Of a stretch of DNA of 46,814 bases, positions 30,935 to 39,910 are shown piece by piece. The notes beneath the pieces are model-generated. The model had not been told where the DNA came from. It made no database searches and saw nothing but the letters and a program-made list of their open reading frames with translations. This DNA is from an uncultured Clostridia bacterium (GTDB taxonomy: Bacteria; Bacillota; Clostridia; Christensenellales; Borkfalkiaceae): assembly GCA_947624225.1 (NCBI GenBank), contig CANQJF010000015.1, forward strand, positions 1 to 46,814. The letters are read 5' to 3'. Both the position numbers and the translations under genes were made by a program. Position 1 is the first letter of the stretch; the number at the start of each line of letters is the position of its first letter.

Positions 30935-31720
30935 TCAGCGCCTCGAACGGAAAGGCAGGGAGATGATGAGGGCGAGCAGCGCAAACACGAGCGCGATGGC
31001 AAAAAAGCTCAAAAGATACCCCGCGGCCACCATGCAATACTGCGTGAACGTATTGAGCACGGGCATGGAGATGAGCCCCATGATGAGGTCTGCCGCAAAG
31101 AGCAGCACTGCGACGAGCGCGAGCCCGCCGAGGGCGCCCTTGATGTCTGCCCCGCTCAAAGTCATGTGCAGGGAAAGGAGCATCCCGATGAGCAAAAACA
31201 CCCACCACTGCCATTGCACAGCATAGGAGAAAAACACGCCGATGGCATGAAAGAGGCATACCATGACCGAGACAAAGCCTTCGGAAAGGTTGATGTTGCC
31301 GATTGCCGAGAAGAACTCGGAGGTCATGGCGGGCAGCAGCAGCCACGCCACGAGATAGAGGAGCGCCGTGATGACGACGATGGGCGCAATGCCGATGAAG
31401 AAGTTCCCGATCTGCTGGTAGATGTTGCGGCGGTTGTAGGTATGCGCGACATAGCCGAGCGTGCCGTCCTCGTCGCTCACCTGAAAGAGCTTCATATCCA
31501 CGATCTTGTGCCCGAAGAGAATGCACATCAGCGCGTGCGAGAGCTCATGCACGGGGGTGCCGAAGAAGCCCGTGATGTAGCACACGGCCCTCCCCCGCCG
31601 CCCGAAATTGCCGTAAAAGGCGCGGTTGCAGCACGCGATCAAGAACCCGAAGAGGAAGATGACCCCCACCGTAAACACGAGCTGCAAGAGAAAACTGATG
31701 AGAATATCCACAAATACCAT
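30935..31720 (-). CDS. Polytopic membrane protein with HExxH motif (M50-like metalloprotease candidate)
   Basis: The 261-residue protein has five or six membrane segments. An HExxH zinc motif (H58-E-L-S-H62, in GTPVHELSHALMCILFG) lies next to the second segment, in the pattern of site-2/M50-type intramembrane or membrane-embedded proteases. A later NxxPxxx-like segment (FFIGIAPIVVITALLY) may supply the third ligand, but the canonical LDG motif is absent, so catalysis is uncertain. GAGGGAG precedes the ATG. It lies downstream of the lipoprotein operon, 162 bp after a bidirectional terminator, and converges on the deacetylase gene 32 bp away. It may be a DUF3267-like membrane protein without protease activity. 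Confidence 0.65.
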   Translation of the reverse strand: MVFVDILISFLLQLVFTVGVIFLFGFLIACCNRAFYGNFGRRGRAVCYITGFFGTPVHELSHALMCILFGHKIVDMKLFQVSDEDGTLGYVAHTYNRRNIYQQIGNFFIGIAPIVVITALLYLVAWLLLPAMTSEFFSAIGNINLSEGFVSVMVCLFHAIGVFFSYAVQWQWWVFLLIGMLLSLHMTLSGADIKGALGGLALVAVLLFAADLIMGLISMPVLNTFTQYCMVAAGYLLSFFAIALVFALLALIISLPFRSRR

Positions 31721-31828
31721 AAAAACTCCCTCGATCCACCGGCCGCACCCGCATCTGGGGCGGGAACTGCGTGCCCTGCCCGGCTACGTTCGCCCCATCC
31801 CAAGAGGCGGCCGTGGGATCATCAGTTG

Positions 31829-31862
31829 GAAAAGAGCGGGACGGAACCCGCTCTTTTTTTTG
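31829..31862. terminator. Bidirectional hairpin terminator after the lipoprotein operon
   Basis: AAAAGAGCGGG-ACGGAA-CCCGCTCTTTT with eight T bases on the plus strand and four on the minus strand. It terminates the long minus-strand operon 21 bp after its last stop codon, yet is stronger in the plus direction, where no gene is seen. Confidence 0.75.
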
Positions 31863-31882
31863 CGCGTTGCCGCGCGGAAGCA

Positions 31883-34800
31883 TCAATACCAAGCGTAACC
31901 GCCGTTGAGCCACTCATCCAGCCACTCGTCGAACCAATCGTCCCAATCCCCGCCGGCATTCTCGGGAGGCGTGACGTGCACGCCATCTTCGTCGAACGAT
32001 ACCGTGTACTGGTAGTCATAGGAGGTGACGAGGTAGGTGCCGTCCTCCTGCACCGCCGTCGACGAAACGGGCATGTAGGTCAGCGCATAGTTGTAGTAGT
32101 CGGCATAGAGCATATACGCCACTTCGAACACGGCCCCGTCCTTGTAGACGGCAACGAGGTAGTCGCCCCAATCCGCGTCCACATAGGTGGTTGCGGTGCG
32201 CACTTCGGCCACGGCGGCCTCATAGTCGACGATTGCATTGCCGACGGTCGTGGTGTTCTCGGTGAACGTCACCGTGAGGAGCTCCTCGGTGTTATTGTTG
32301 TCGTCCTCGGAGAGCACGAGGATGGCCTTGTTCTGGGCGGCATAGATATCCACGCATTCAACGTTCTCGTTGGTGACCGCGTCCTTGACCGCGACCGTGT
32401 ACAGCCCGCCGACGTCGTAATACTCGGAGGAAATGACCCGATCCGCCGTGATCTCATATTTGCCCGTCGTGTCCGTGAGCGTCTGCCTGCAAGTGAGGGC
32501 CACCGCGTCGAACATGTAGATCCCATAGAAGAAAGCATACGTCGGGTCGATGTCGTAATAGAGGAAATACTGCTCGCCGTTGTGCTCGAAGGCAACGGTG
32601 TACAGGCCCGTATAGATGTCCTCGGGTACCTCGCAAACACCGTTCTCAAAGCTGAGGATGGGATCGCCGTTTCTGTCGGTGAGGCCGAAGTCTGCGTCGA
32701 ATTCGCCGTTCATCAACTCCTGTCCGTCGCCGATCGGCGCCCCGGCTGCGTCATAGTTGGTCCACGATTGCAGGATGCCGTATGCGCCATTGTAGCTCAT
32801 CATGTAGTCGGAGGCGTAATACACCATGCCGCTTCGCATGGCGGTGACGGCGTAAGTGCTGCCGCTCTCGCCCTTATAATCGATGGCGATGGAGAATTCC
32901 AGCGTCTCGCCGTAATCGTTGAGCACGGAGACCGTAAACTGCCCCTCCTTGCGGGAGATCGTGCAGACGGTTTGCGAATCGGCGCCGTCGACCGTCAGGA
33001 TGATGCGGCCCGTCGCGGTGAAGTCGCCGCCGTTGCCCGGGATGAATATGAGGTTCCCGGCCGTGGTGCCGTCGTCAGCCCCCATGCCCTCGGGGATGGG
33101 ATAGGCGCCCGCGTTGGACTGAGCGCGCTCAAAAGTGATGCTGTAACCGTCGTTTCTGAAATAGTGCTTGCCCTCGAAGTCGATCTCGGAGTTGAGGATG
33201 CCGAAAGCGCGCTCCACAAAGCCGTATTTGTTCTCCACGTCGCCCTCTTTGCGGTCCTTTAAGGAGCTTGCGGGGTAGTAGAGCGTGACGTTGTCATCGT
33301 CGGCAATGCTGTAAAAGACGGTGTCGTCTCCATAGGTGAGGGTGCCGAGGCTGGAAAAGAGGAGCGCATCGAAATCCTTGGTGTAGTAGCCGGTCTCATC
33401 ATAGTCGACCTCCACCATCTCGCCATTCTCGGAATCGAGGGCAAAGAGGTATTCCTGCGTCTCGCTCATGTCGAGATAATAGATGAGATCCTCGTCGATG
33501 ATGTAGTAGGTGCCCTGCTCTATGAGGCCGTTTTTGAGCAAACGCTCTGCGCCGCCGAAGCCGTCGAGGTAGAGGACCGTCCAATCCGACCTGTTGAGAT
33601 AGACGTTCACCGTCTCCTCATAGTAGACATTGAAGAATGCAATCGTGATGGAGCCGAGGCTCTGGACCATCCTCGCACCCACGAGCGTATCGTGCTTGGA
33701 GGGGTCATCCGTGTAGGTGAATTCGAGCGCATAGAGCCCGTCGTCGCGGAGGGAATAGGTCCCCTTCGCAACCGTCTTGGTGGTCGTCGTGTCGCCGTCC
33801 TTTTCATCCAGCAAGATCGTGAGGCCGTTCTTGCCGTCAAAGACGTAATATTCGTCGGCGAGATCCCCGTTCTTGATCACGAGATATTCGCCGTATTCCC
33901 CGCCGATCTTCTCATACGTGAGGGCGCCCTCCTGCGTGGAGGAGATGCTGAACAGGAATGCCGTCGTCTGATCGAGACTGAGGAACAAATAGATGTCCTC
34001 GTCATAGACGGCATAGCTGCCCGCTTGTGCGGGGCCGCCGTTTGCGGGCGTGTAATATGCGTCGAGATAGCCGTCGAGGATGAGCTCGCCGTCCTTTGCG
34101 GCGGCGTATGTCCCCGCCATTTCATCCTCGCGGATGCAGTAGCTCACACCGGTGCTCGCGTTGGTGTAGAAGCAATAGTGGAAAGTGAGCTTGGAATCCT
34201 TGGAGGTGAAAGTGTAGATGTCGAACTTCAATCCCTCAAAGGCCGCAAAGTCTTTCTTGTAAAGGGCATAGGTGCCCTCCGTCTTGTTGAGGACGTATTC
34301 ATTCGTGTCGGGATCCTTCGTCAGAACACAGTAGTCGGCGCCGTCCGTGCCATAGGTTTGGATGAAGCTGTTGCCCGTCACGGTGCCCGACTTCTCGACC
34401 TCATAGAGGTAGGTCACGATCTTGAAAGTCTTTGCCGTCTCGTCGAGCTCGACGTCGAGTTCCCCGAGTTCATCGCCCTCGAAGAATGCGACATAGCTGC
34501 CGGTCTCGTCCTCTTGGTACACCCCCTCGTGCTTCTTGCCCTCTTTGTCCGTGTAGACGGCATAGCCGTTGGTGATGTCGAGCGTCTGTCCCTCGGCGCC
34601 CGCCGTGCCCTTGTACTGCGCGGAGAGCAACTGCTTCTGCTCTGCGCCGTCGAGCGTGACGGAGGACCAGAACATGAGCGTGACCATCCCGTTCGTGGTA
34701 TTGAGCGTGATCGAGGTGAACTCGAAGCCCGCCAATTTGGAGAGCGAGAAAGGAAGAGGAACGAGATTTGTGTCGCTCTCGATCTTCTCCGTGACGGTGG

Positions 34801-36931
34801 CGGTGTAGACTTTCGTCTCCTCGTCATAGGCGAGCGTGCCCGAGGCGATCTCTACCAAGTTGTCGTCCTCGGTCTGGCCATACAGCGTGAACCCGCCCGG
34901 ACTGGAGGGATCCTGCCCCGCGATCATGTAGGGATAGCCGTATCCCTCGTTTTGGGAATAATAGTATTCTCCATATGTGTCGGCGTACTGCTCATAGTAG
35001 TACATATACATGCCGAAGATGGAGGGCTCCATGAACAGCGAGAACACTTTGGTGTCGTATCCGCCGTCATCCCGTTCGATATAGAGATAGAGAATTGTTT
35101 CCGAATTGCCGTATTCGACGTCGTAATAGCCCTCGGTCTCCTCCGTCCCCACGGTGAACGTGGCGCCGCCGAACCCGTCGAGCGTGAGAACGCCATCGCC
35201 CTCATACTCGTGGAAGCCGCCGGCGAGCGAATAGTCAAAGTAGGCATAGAAAGTACTGTTGCCCTCCGTCAGAATGGCAAAGACACCCCAGATCTGCTGG
35301 TAAATTTGGTCGGCAAGGATGAGAACGGGGAAATCGAAGGACTGCTCATCCATCTCATAGAGGAAGGACTGCTGCGTTCCCTGCTGCTCGTCTATGACGG
35401 TGGCAATGCCCAACCCGTTGAGCTCGATGGTCATCCCGAAATCCTTCTTTTCGCCCAAGAGATAGTAGTAAACTCTCTTGGCGCCGCTCGAAACTTCCTC
35501 GTCGTTGCGGACCATGAACACTTCCACCGTCCCGCTCTGCACGGTGCTGCGGAGGAAGATGAAGTTCTCGCCCGAAGTGAATTGGGTGTGATAGTAGCCG
35601 TCCTCGTCGATGAAATAGGTGCCGCTCTGCGAAGAGGAGACGACCCCGTCCGCATCCGTGACGGTGTATGTAATGCCGTTGTATTCATCAAACTCCATCG
35701 TCACCCCGTCGATGAGGTCGCCGCCCTGATAGAGGGTAGCCGTCCCCTTGCGTGCATCGTTCTCATAGCAGAAGAAGCCGTCGCTTGCAAAGACGCGGCA
35801 GGTGAGGATGGTGCGGTTGTTGGAGGCAAAGGTGTAGACATTGCTCGCGGCCGAGCGCCCCACAAAGAGATAGCCCGCGCGTTCGAGATAGATGGTCTTA
35901 CCCACGAGGAAGATGTGGTCGTTGCCGCCGAAGATATCCACACAGGGCGACTGCCACACGGCATAGAGGATGGTCCTCTCGGTGAGCGTGTACTTATCCG
36001 CGGCGGGTTTGGTGCCGTTGAGGACGTCATGCGAGACATGGTATGCCTCTTTGCCGTCGGAGGTCTCGCTCCAACCCGTCAGAAGATGGCCGTCGCGCTT
36101 GAACGTATCGGCGGGGAGCTCGATCTCTTCCCCGTATTTGCCCGTGACGGTGTCGCTCTCTGCATCCTGCGAGGCGTCCGAGCGCAAGAATACGGTGATC
36201 TCCTTGCGGTCATAGTAGAGGACAAAGGCATTCTTGGAGGGATCGTTTGCATCGAGCGTGCCCGAGCGATGGTCCCCCGCGTGCTCCACGACCTCGAAGC
36301 CCTCGGGCGCATAGTCCACCGTGAAGGGCGTTCCGTCCGCATATGCAAAGCCCTGATAGTCCTCGACCTGATTGTATTTGCTCCCGTCTTTGAGATCCTG
36401 CTGGAAGATCTTCACGGAATAGCCCACCTTGTAGTGCGCCGTGAGCGTGAGGTCTTGCTCGGGCATCTTGGCGTTCTTGGAGAGGGGCGTGGTGCCGCTC
36501 AGCCATTCACCGAATTCAAAGCCCTCTTTTTCGGGGACGCGATCTGCCAAGGCCGCCGCCAAGTCTGCTCCCTTTTTGAGGTAGAACGTGTGGGCAGAGG
36601 GATTGCCGTCTCCCACATCCAGCGTGACGAGATACATCTTCTCCCACTTGGCATAGAACGTCTTGCTCTCCTCCGCCTTTTGGGTGACGACGGGCTCGCC
36701 CGTGAACGAGGGATCGAGATACCATCCCTCAAAGCTATACCCCTCCCATTCGGGCGTGGGAAGCGTGCTCTCTTCGCCCGCTTCAAGCTCGATCGCGGGG
36801 ACCTCGGGAGCCCCCTCGCCCGTGACGAAGTTGAATTTGATCCCGCTCTCTCCGCATGCGGCCACAGCAAGGCACAGCATGGCGATGAGAGACAGGATGC
36901 CGATCCAAAGACTTCTTCTCATCTTTTTCAT
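31883..36931 (-). CDS. Giant InlB-repeat surface lipoprotein (1682 residues)
   Basis: A lipoprotein signal peptide ends at lipobox VAAC with lipidated Cys26. Three InlB B-repeat/Flg_new-type units follow (GYSFEGWYLD..FYAKW near 64-97, GFEFGEWLSG..LTAHY near 135-167, GHLLTGWSET..LYAVW near 276-327). About 1300 residues of degenerate beta-rich units with the motif L-x-L-D-G-F-G-G-A and G-x-Y follow (for example VLYLDGFGGAERLL, GVLTLDGFGGATFT, GTYYIIDEDLIYYL). There is no LPxTG or C-terminal membrane segment. The last residues, DWFDEWLDEWLNGGYAWY, are acidic and aromatic. It is predicted on the outer face of the membrane as an adhesin or glycan-binding fibre. AAGGAG is present; it is last in the MoxR operon, 27 bp after the LRR gene. 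Confidence 0.85.
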   Translation of the reverse strand: MKKMRRSLWIGILSLIAMLCLAVAACGESGIKFNFVTGEGAPEVPAIELEAGEESTLPTPEWEGYSFEGWYLDPSFTGEPVVTQKAEESKTFYAKWEKMYLVTLDVGDGNPSAHTFYLKKGADLAAALADRVPEKEGFEFGEWLSGTTPLSKNAKMPEQDLTLTAHYKVGYSVKIFQQDLKDGSKYNQVEDYQGFAYADGTPFTVDYAPEGFEVVEHAGDHRSGTLDANDPSKNAFVLYYDRKEITVFLRSDASQDAESDTVTGKYGEEIELPADTFKRDGHLLTGWSETSDGKEAYHVSHDVLNGTKPAADKYTLTERTILYAVWQSPCVDIFGGNDHIFLVGKTIYLERAGYLFVGRSAASNVYTFASNNRTILTCRVFASDGFFCYENDARKGTATLYQGGDLIDGVTMEFDEYNGITYTVTDADGVVSSSQSGTYFIDEDGYYHTQFTSGENFIFLRSTVQSGTVEVFMVRNDEEVSSGAKRVYYYLLGEKKDFGMTIELNGLGIATVIDEQQGTQQSFLYEMDEQSFDFPVLILADQIYQQIWGVFAILTEGNSTFYAYFDYSLAGGFHEYEGDGVLTLDGFGGATFTVGTEETEGYYDVEYGNSETILYLYIERDDGGYDTKVFSLFMEPSIFGMYMYYYEQYADTYGEYYYSQNEGYGYPYMIAGQDPSSPGGFTLYGQTEDDNLVEIASGTLAYDEETKVYTATVTEKIESDTNLVPLPFSLSKLAGFEFTSITLNTTNGMVTLMFWSSVTLDGAEQKQLLSAQYKGTAGAEGQTLDITNGYAVYTDKEGKKHEGVYQEDETGSYVAFFEGDELGELDVELDETAKTFKIVTYLYEVEKSGTVTGNSFIQTYGTDGADYCVLTKDPDTNEYVLNKTEGTYALYKKDFAAFEGLKFDIYTFTSKDSKLTFHYCFYTNASTGVSYCIREDEMAGTYAAAKDGELILDGYLDAYYTPANGGPAQAGSYAVYDEDIYLFLSLDQTTAFLFSISSTQEGALTYEKIGGEYGEYLVIKNGDLADEYYVFDGKNGLTILLDEKDGDTTTTKTVAKGTYSLRDDGLYALEFTYTDDPSKHDTLVGARMVQSLGSITIAFFNVYYEETVNVYLNRSDWTVLYLDGFGGAERLLKNGLIEQGTYYIIDEDLIYYLDMSETQEYLFALDSENGEMVEVDYDETGYYTKDFDALLFSSLGTLTYGDDTVFYSIADDDNVTLYYPASSLKDRKEGDVENKYGFVERAFGILNSEIDFEGKHYFRNDGYSITFERAQSNAGAYPIPEGMGADDGTTAGNLIFIPGNGGDFTATGRIILTVDGADSQTVCTISRKEGQFTVSVLNDYGETLEFSIAIDYKGESGSTYAVTAMRSGMVYYASDYMMSYNGAYGILQSWTNYDAAGAPIGDGQELMNGEFDADFGLTDRNGDPILSFENGVCEVPEDIYTGLYTVAFEHNGEQYFLYYDIDPTYAFFYGIYMFDAVALTCRQTLTDTTGKYEITADRVISSEYYDVGGLYTVAVKDAVTNENVECVDIYAAQNKAILVLSEDDNNNTEELLTVTFTENTTTVGNAIVDYEAAVAEVRTATTYVDADWGDYLVAVYKDGAVFEVAYMLYADYYNYALTYMPVSSTAVQEDGTYLVTSYDYQYTVSFDEDGVHVTPPENAGGDWDDWFDEWLDEWLNGGYAWY

Positions 36932-36958
36932 AACTTATCTCCTTACCGAAAAGGTTTC

Positions 36959-39910
36959 TCAAAAATAATCGTCGCCGAACAGGTCGTCGAATCCGGGGAA
37001 CACGGGAGTATTGCCCGGCGTTTCGGGATCCTCCTCGGGCTCTTCGGGCTCGCCCTCCTCCCAGACGGCATAGAGCGTGACGTCATCGAGCGCTCCGTTG
37101 ACCCATTGCACCAGCCATTCGTTGGCGTCATAGACGACGAGTTCGCCCCCCTCCGACGTGGCCCAACCCACAAAGGTGTAGCCCGCCCGCACAGGGCCCT
37201 GCATGCCGCCGCGCGCATAGGGATTGGTGAGATTTTCGGCGCTGACGTCTATGGAAGTCACGTATTGCTCCTCCGAGACCGCCGCATTCCAGACCACGGG
37301 GCGGAACGCGGAGTTCCAGCGCGTGTTCCAATATTTTCCCTCCGTCTCCGAGCTGTCCGCCGCGATGTAGAACGTGAGGTTGGAGCTGCCGTAAAAGGCG
37401 TGCATGCCGATCTCCTCGGGGATGCCGAGCATCAGAACGGAGGCGAGACGGAATGTGCTCTTGAATGCATAGTCGTCCACCCATTGGAGGGAAGCGGGGA
37501 GCACGAGGGAGCGGATGGCCGTATTCCCGAAGGCATACGTGCCAATGTATTGCACCCCTTCGCCGAGGTCAAGGGAGGAGAGTGCGTCGCAGTGGTAGAA
37601 CGCGTAGCCGCCGATTTCGAGGACGGTATCGGGCACCGTCACCGACGGCAATGCCGTGCAATATTGGAAAGCGCCCGCGCCGATGGCTTGCAGGCCCGCC
37701 CCGAAAGTGATGCTTTCGAGCGCGGCACAGTTGGCAAACGCATTGGCGCCCACATAGACCAAGCTGTCGGGAAGCACGAGGTCTTTCACCTTGTCGATCC
37801 CATAGAACGCGGCGTCTCCGATGTATTCGAGCGTCTCGCTGAGCAAAACGCTGCCGACGTTGGTGCAATTGTAGAAAGCGTTGTCGCCGATCTCTTTCAC
37901 ACCCGTGAGTGAGAGGTCGATGGCCTCCAACCCGCTGCACTCATAGAAAGCGCGAAGCCCTATGGTTTCGAGGTAGAGGGGCATTTTGACGCTGACGAGC
38001 CCCGTGCAGCCACTGAAAGCGTTGTCCGAGATCTCGGTGAGGTCGACGCTGAGGGCGACCTCGGTGAGCGCCGTGCAGTCGAAGAATGCGCCGCGGCCGA
38101 TGTGCAGCGCGCGGTCGAGGTTCTCCACGCTCACGAGCTCGTCGTTTTTATAGAAAGCATAGTCGGCGATCCCGACGATGTCGTCGTCGAGCACGATATC
38201 GGTGTGCGACGCGACGGTGTCCTTATTGAAGCCCACCACCCAATTGCAGGCATACACCACGCCGTCCGTCTTGGCCGCATCCGTCCACCGCCCCGAATTG
38301 TTGAAAGCATAGGTGCCGATGCGCTCCACCGTGTCGGGGACGAGGCTGCCCGTGCGGTTGGATTCGTTCTTTGTGAGCGAGCTGCATTGCCAGAAAGCAT
38401 AGCTCCCGATGTCGCGCAAGCCGTCGCGGAAGCGCACCGTCTGCAAATTGGTGCAGCCCTGAAAGGCATAGTCCCCGACGGAGACGAGTTCGCTCCCTGC
38501 CTCTGCCGTAAAGGAATTGAGTTTGAGGCAGCAGTAGAACACGTTCATGCCGATGTAGCGGACGCTCGCCGCCAGCTCCACCGTGAGCAGTTGGGGCGCC
38601 CCTTGGAAGATGACGGTGCCCCTATCGTTGACCGTGCTCAGCACGAAGAGCTCGTTGGCAAGGCCGACGGTCCCCTCCCGGAGCAGATCGGGCGTGAAGT
38701 TTTGCAGAGTGGCCTTTAACTCATCCGTTGCCTCGACGACCCAGTCGCCCGCATAGATGAAGCCGTTGCCCTCGGCGGCCTGCGTCTCATAGAGCGCGGT
38801 GCCGTGGAACGTATACGACCCGACGGCCGTGACCGTCTCGGGGACAGTCACCTTAGCGAGGCTTTCACATCCATAGAATACGGCATCTCCGAGCAGCTCC
38901 GTGCCCTCGGGGAGCTCGATGCTTTTGAGCGCGGTGCAGCCCTGAAAGACGCTGCCGCCCAATTGCAGGGCCTCTGTCTCCTGGAACGTGACGCTTTCGA
39001 GCGCGGTGCAGTTGCTGAATGCGAGCTGGTCCACCCCCCACAGCCCGCTCCCGAACGAGACGGAGGTGAGTGCGGTGTCGCCGTCAAAGGCATTCTGCCC
39101 GACGTAATACACGAGATCGGGGCAGGCGATGCTCTCCAATGCCGAACAGTTGTAGAAAGCGCATGCGCCGATGTAGTAGACCGTCTCGGGGATCTCCACC
39201 TGTGTGAGCGCACGGCAATAGGCGAACGCAAAGTCGGGAATGACCGAGAGTTGGGCGGGCAGCCTGACGGACGCGAGTTTGGAGCACCCCTGAAAGATGT
39301 TCGCCCCGATGGAGACCACCGAATCGGGCATGGTCACCGAGGTGAGGTTGGTGCAGTTATAGAACGCGCCGTCCCCGATCACTCTCACGCCCTCGGGGAT
39401 GACGATGGAAGAGATCCTCCTCGTCGTGCGGAACGCGTTCTCGGCGATGGCCGTGACGGGTTTGCCGCGGTAGACATTCTCCAAGACGACGTCTCCCGAT
39501 GCCGTGCCCACGCCCGTGACGGCATACTCCGTGTTGCCGTTAAAGACGGTGTAGAGGAGGCCGGATTCCCTGTCGCGGTGGAACTCCACCGTCTCGGACC
39601 AATCCGAAGTGACCTCGTTGTTGCTGCCGCCGACGGCCATGACCTTGATCTCATAGTCCCCCTCTGCGAGGTGCGCGAGGGAGATGTGGGTGACGCGCGA
39701 GGGAATCTCCTCCTCATAGTTGCTGTCCACGCCCGTAACAAGCACATTGTAGCTTCGGGCAGCGGGCACAAACCGCCAATAGAGCGTGTATGCGTCGTCT
39801 ATCACGAAATTTACGGGCGTATCCAGCGGGACCGTCCGCGTGCAGGCAGCGGCAAAGACAAGCATCACGGCAGCCAAGAGGATGGTTGCAATATACTTTA
39901 ACTTCTTCAT
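36959..39910 (-). CDS. BspA-type leucine-rich-repeat surface lipoprotein (983 residues)
   Basis: Signal peptide with lipobox FAAAC; Cys23 is the predicted lipidation site. A fibronectin-III-like segment (about 30-115; YTLYWRFVPAARSYNVLVTG) is followed by 25 or more LRR_5 units of the BspA type (consensus IGxxAFxxCxxLxxVxLPxxLxxI; e.g. VSIGANIFQGCSKLASVRLP). These run to about residue 885. An InlB B-repeat unit closes it (AGYTFVGWATSEGG..LYAVW), then a Glu/Pro spacer and the tail FPGFDDLFGDDYF. BspA-type LRRs bind host matrix proteins or other bacteria. The ATG overlaps the preceding gene's stop as ATGA, so translation is coupled to the VWA protein. It is unusual for a surface adhesin to be coupled to a MoxR/VWA machine. 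Confidence 0.9.
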   Translation of the reverse strand: MKKLKYIATILLAAVMLVFAAACTRTVPLDTPVNFVIDDAYTLYWRFVPAARSYNVLVTGVDSNYEEEIPSRVTHISLAHLAEGDYEIKVMAVGGSNNEVTSDWSETVEFHRDRESGLLYTVFNGNTEYAVTGVGTASGDVVLENVYRGKPVTAIAENAFRTTRRISSIVIPEGVRVIGDGAFYNCTNLTSVTMPDSVVSIGANIFQGCSKLASVRLPAQLSVIPDFAFAYCRALTQVEIPETVYYIGACAFYNCSALESIACPDLVYYVGQNAFDGDTALTSVSFGSGLWGVDQLAFSNCTALESVTFQETEALQLGGSVFQGCTALKSIELPEGTELLGDAVFYGCESLAKVTVPETVTAVGSYTFHGTALYETQAAEGNGFIYAGDWVVEATDELKATLQNFTPDLLREGTVGLANELFVLSTVNDRGTVIFQGAPQLLTVELAASVRYIGMNVFYCCLKLNSFTAEAGSELVSVGDYAFQGCTNLQTVRFRDGLRDIGSYAFWQCSSLTKNESNRTGSLVPDTVERIGTYAFNNSGRWTDAAKTDGVVYACNWVVGFNKDTVASHTDIVLDDDIVGIADYAFYKNDELVSVENLDRALHIGRGAFFDCTALTEVALSVDLTEISDNAFSGCTGLVSVKMPLYLETIGLRAFYECSGLEAIDLSLTGVKEIGDNAFYNCTNVGSVLLSETLEYIGDAAFYGIDKVKDLVLPDSLVYVGANAFANCAALESITFGAGLQAIGAGAFQYCTALPSVTVPDTVLEIGGYAFYHCDALSSLDLGEGVQYIGTYAFGNTAIRSLVLPASLQWVDDYAFKSTFRLASVLMLGIPEEIGMHAFYGSSNLTFYIAADSSETEGKYWNTRWNSAFRPVVWNAAVSEEQYVTSIDVSAENLTNPYARGGMQGPVRAGYTFVGWATSEGGELVVYDANEWLVQWVNGALDDVTLYAVWEEGEPEEPEEDPETPGNTPVFPGFDDLFGDDYF

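Noticed and set aside
33692-37912. 1406-codon plus-strand open frame opposite the two lipoprotein genes
   Set aside because: It spans two real genes and their intergenic gap on the other strand and shows no domain; a product of high-GC third-position bias.
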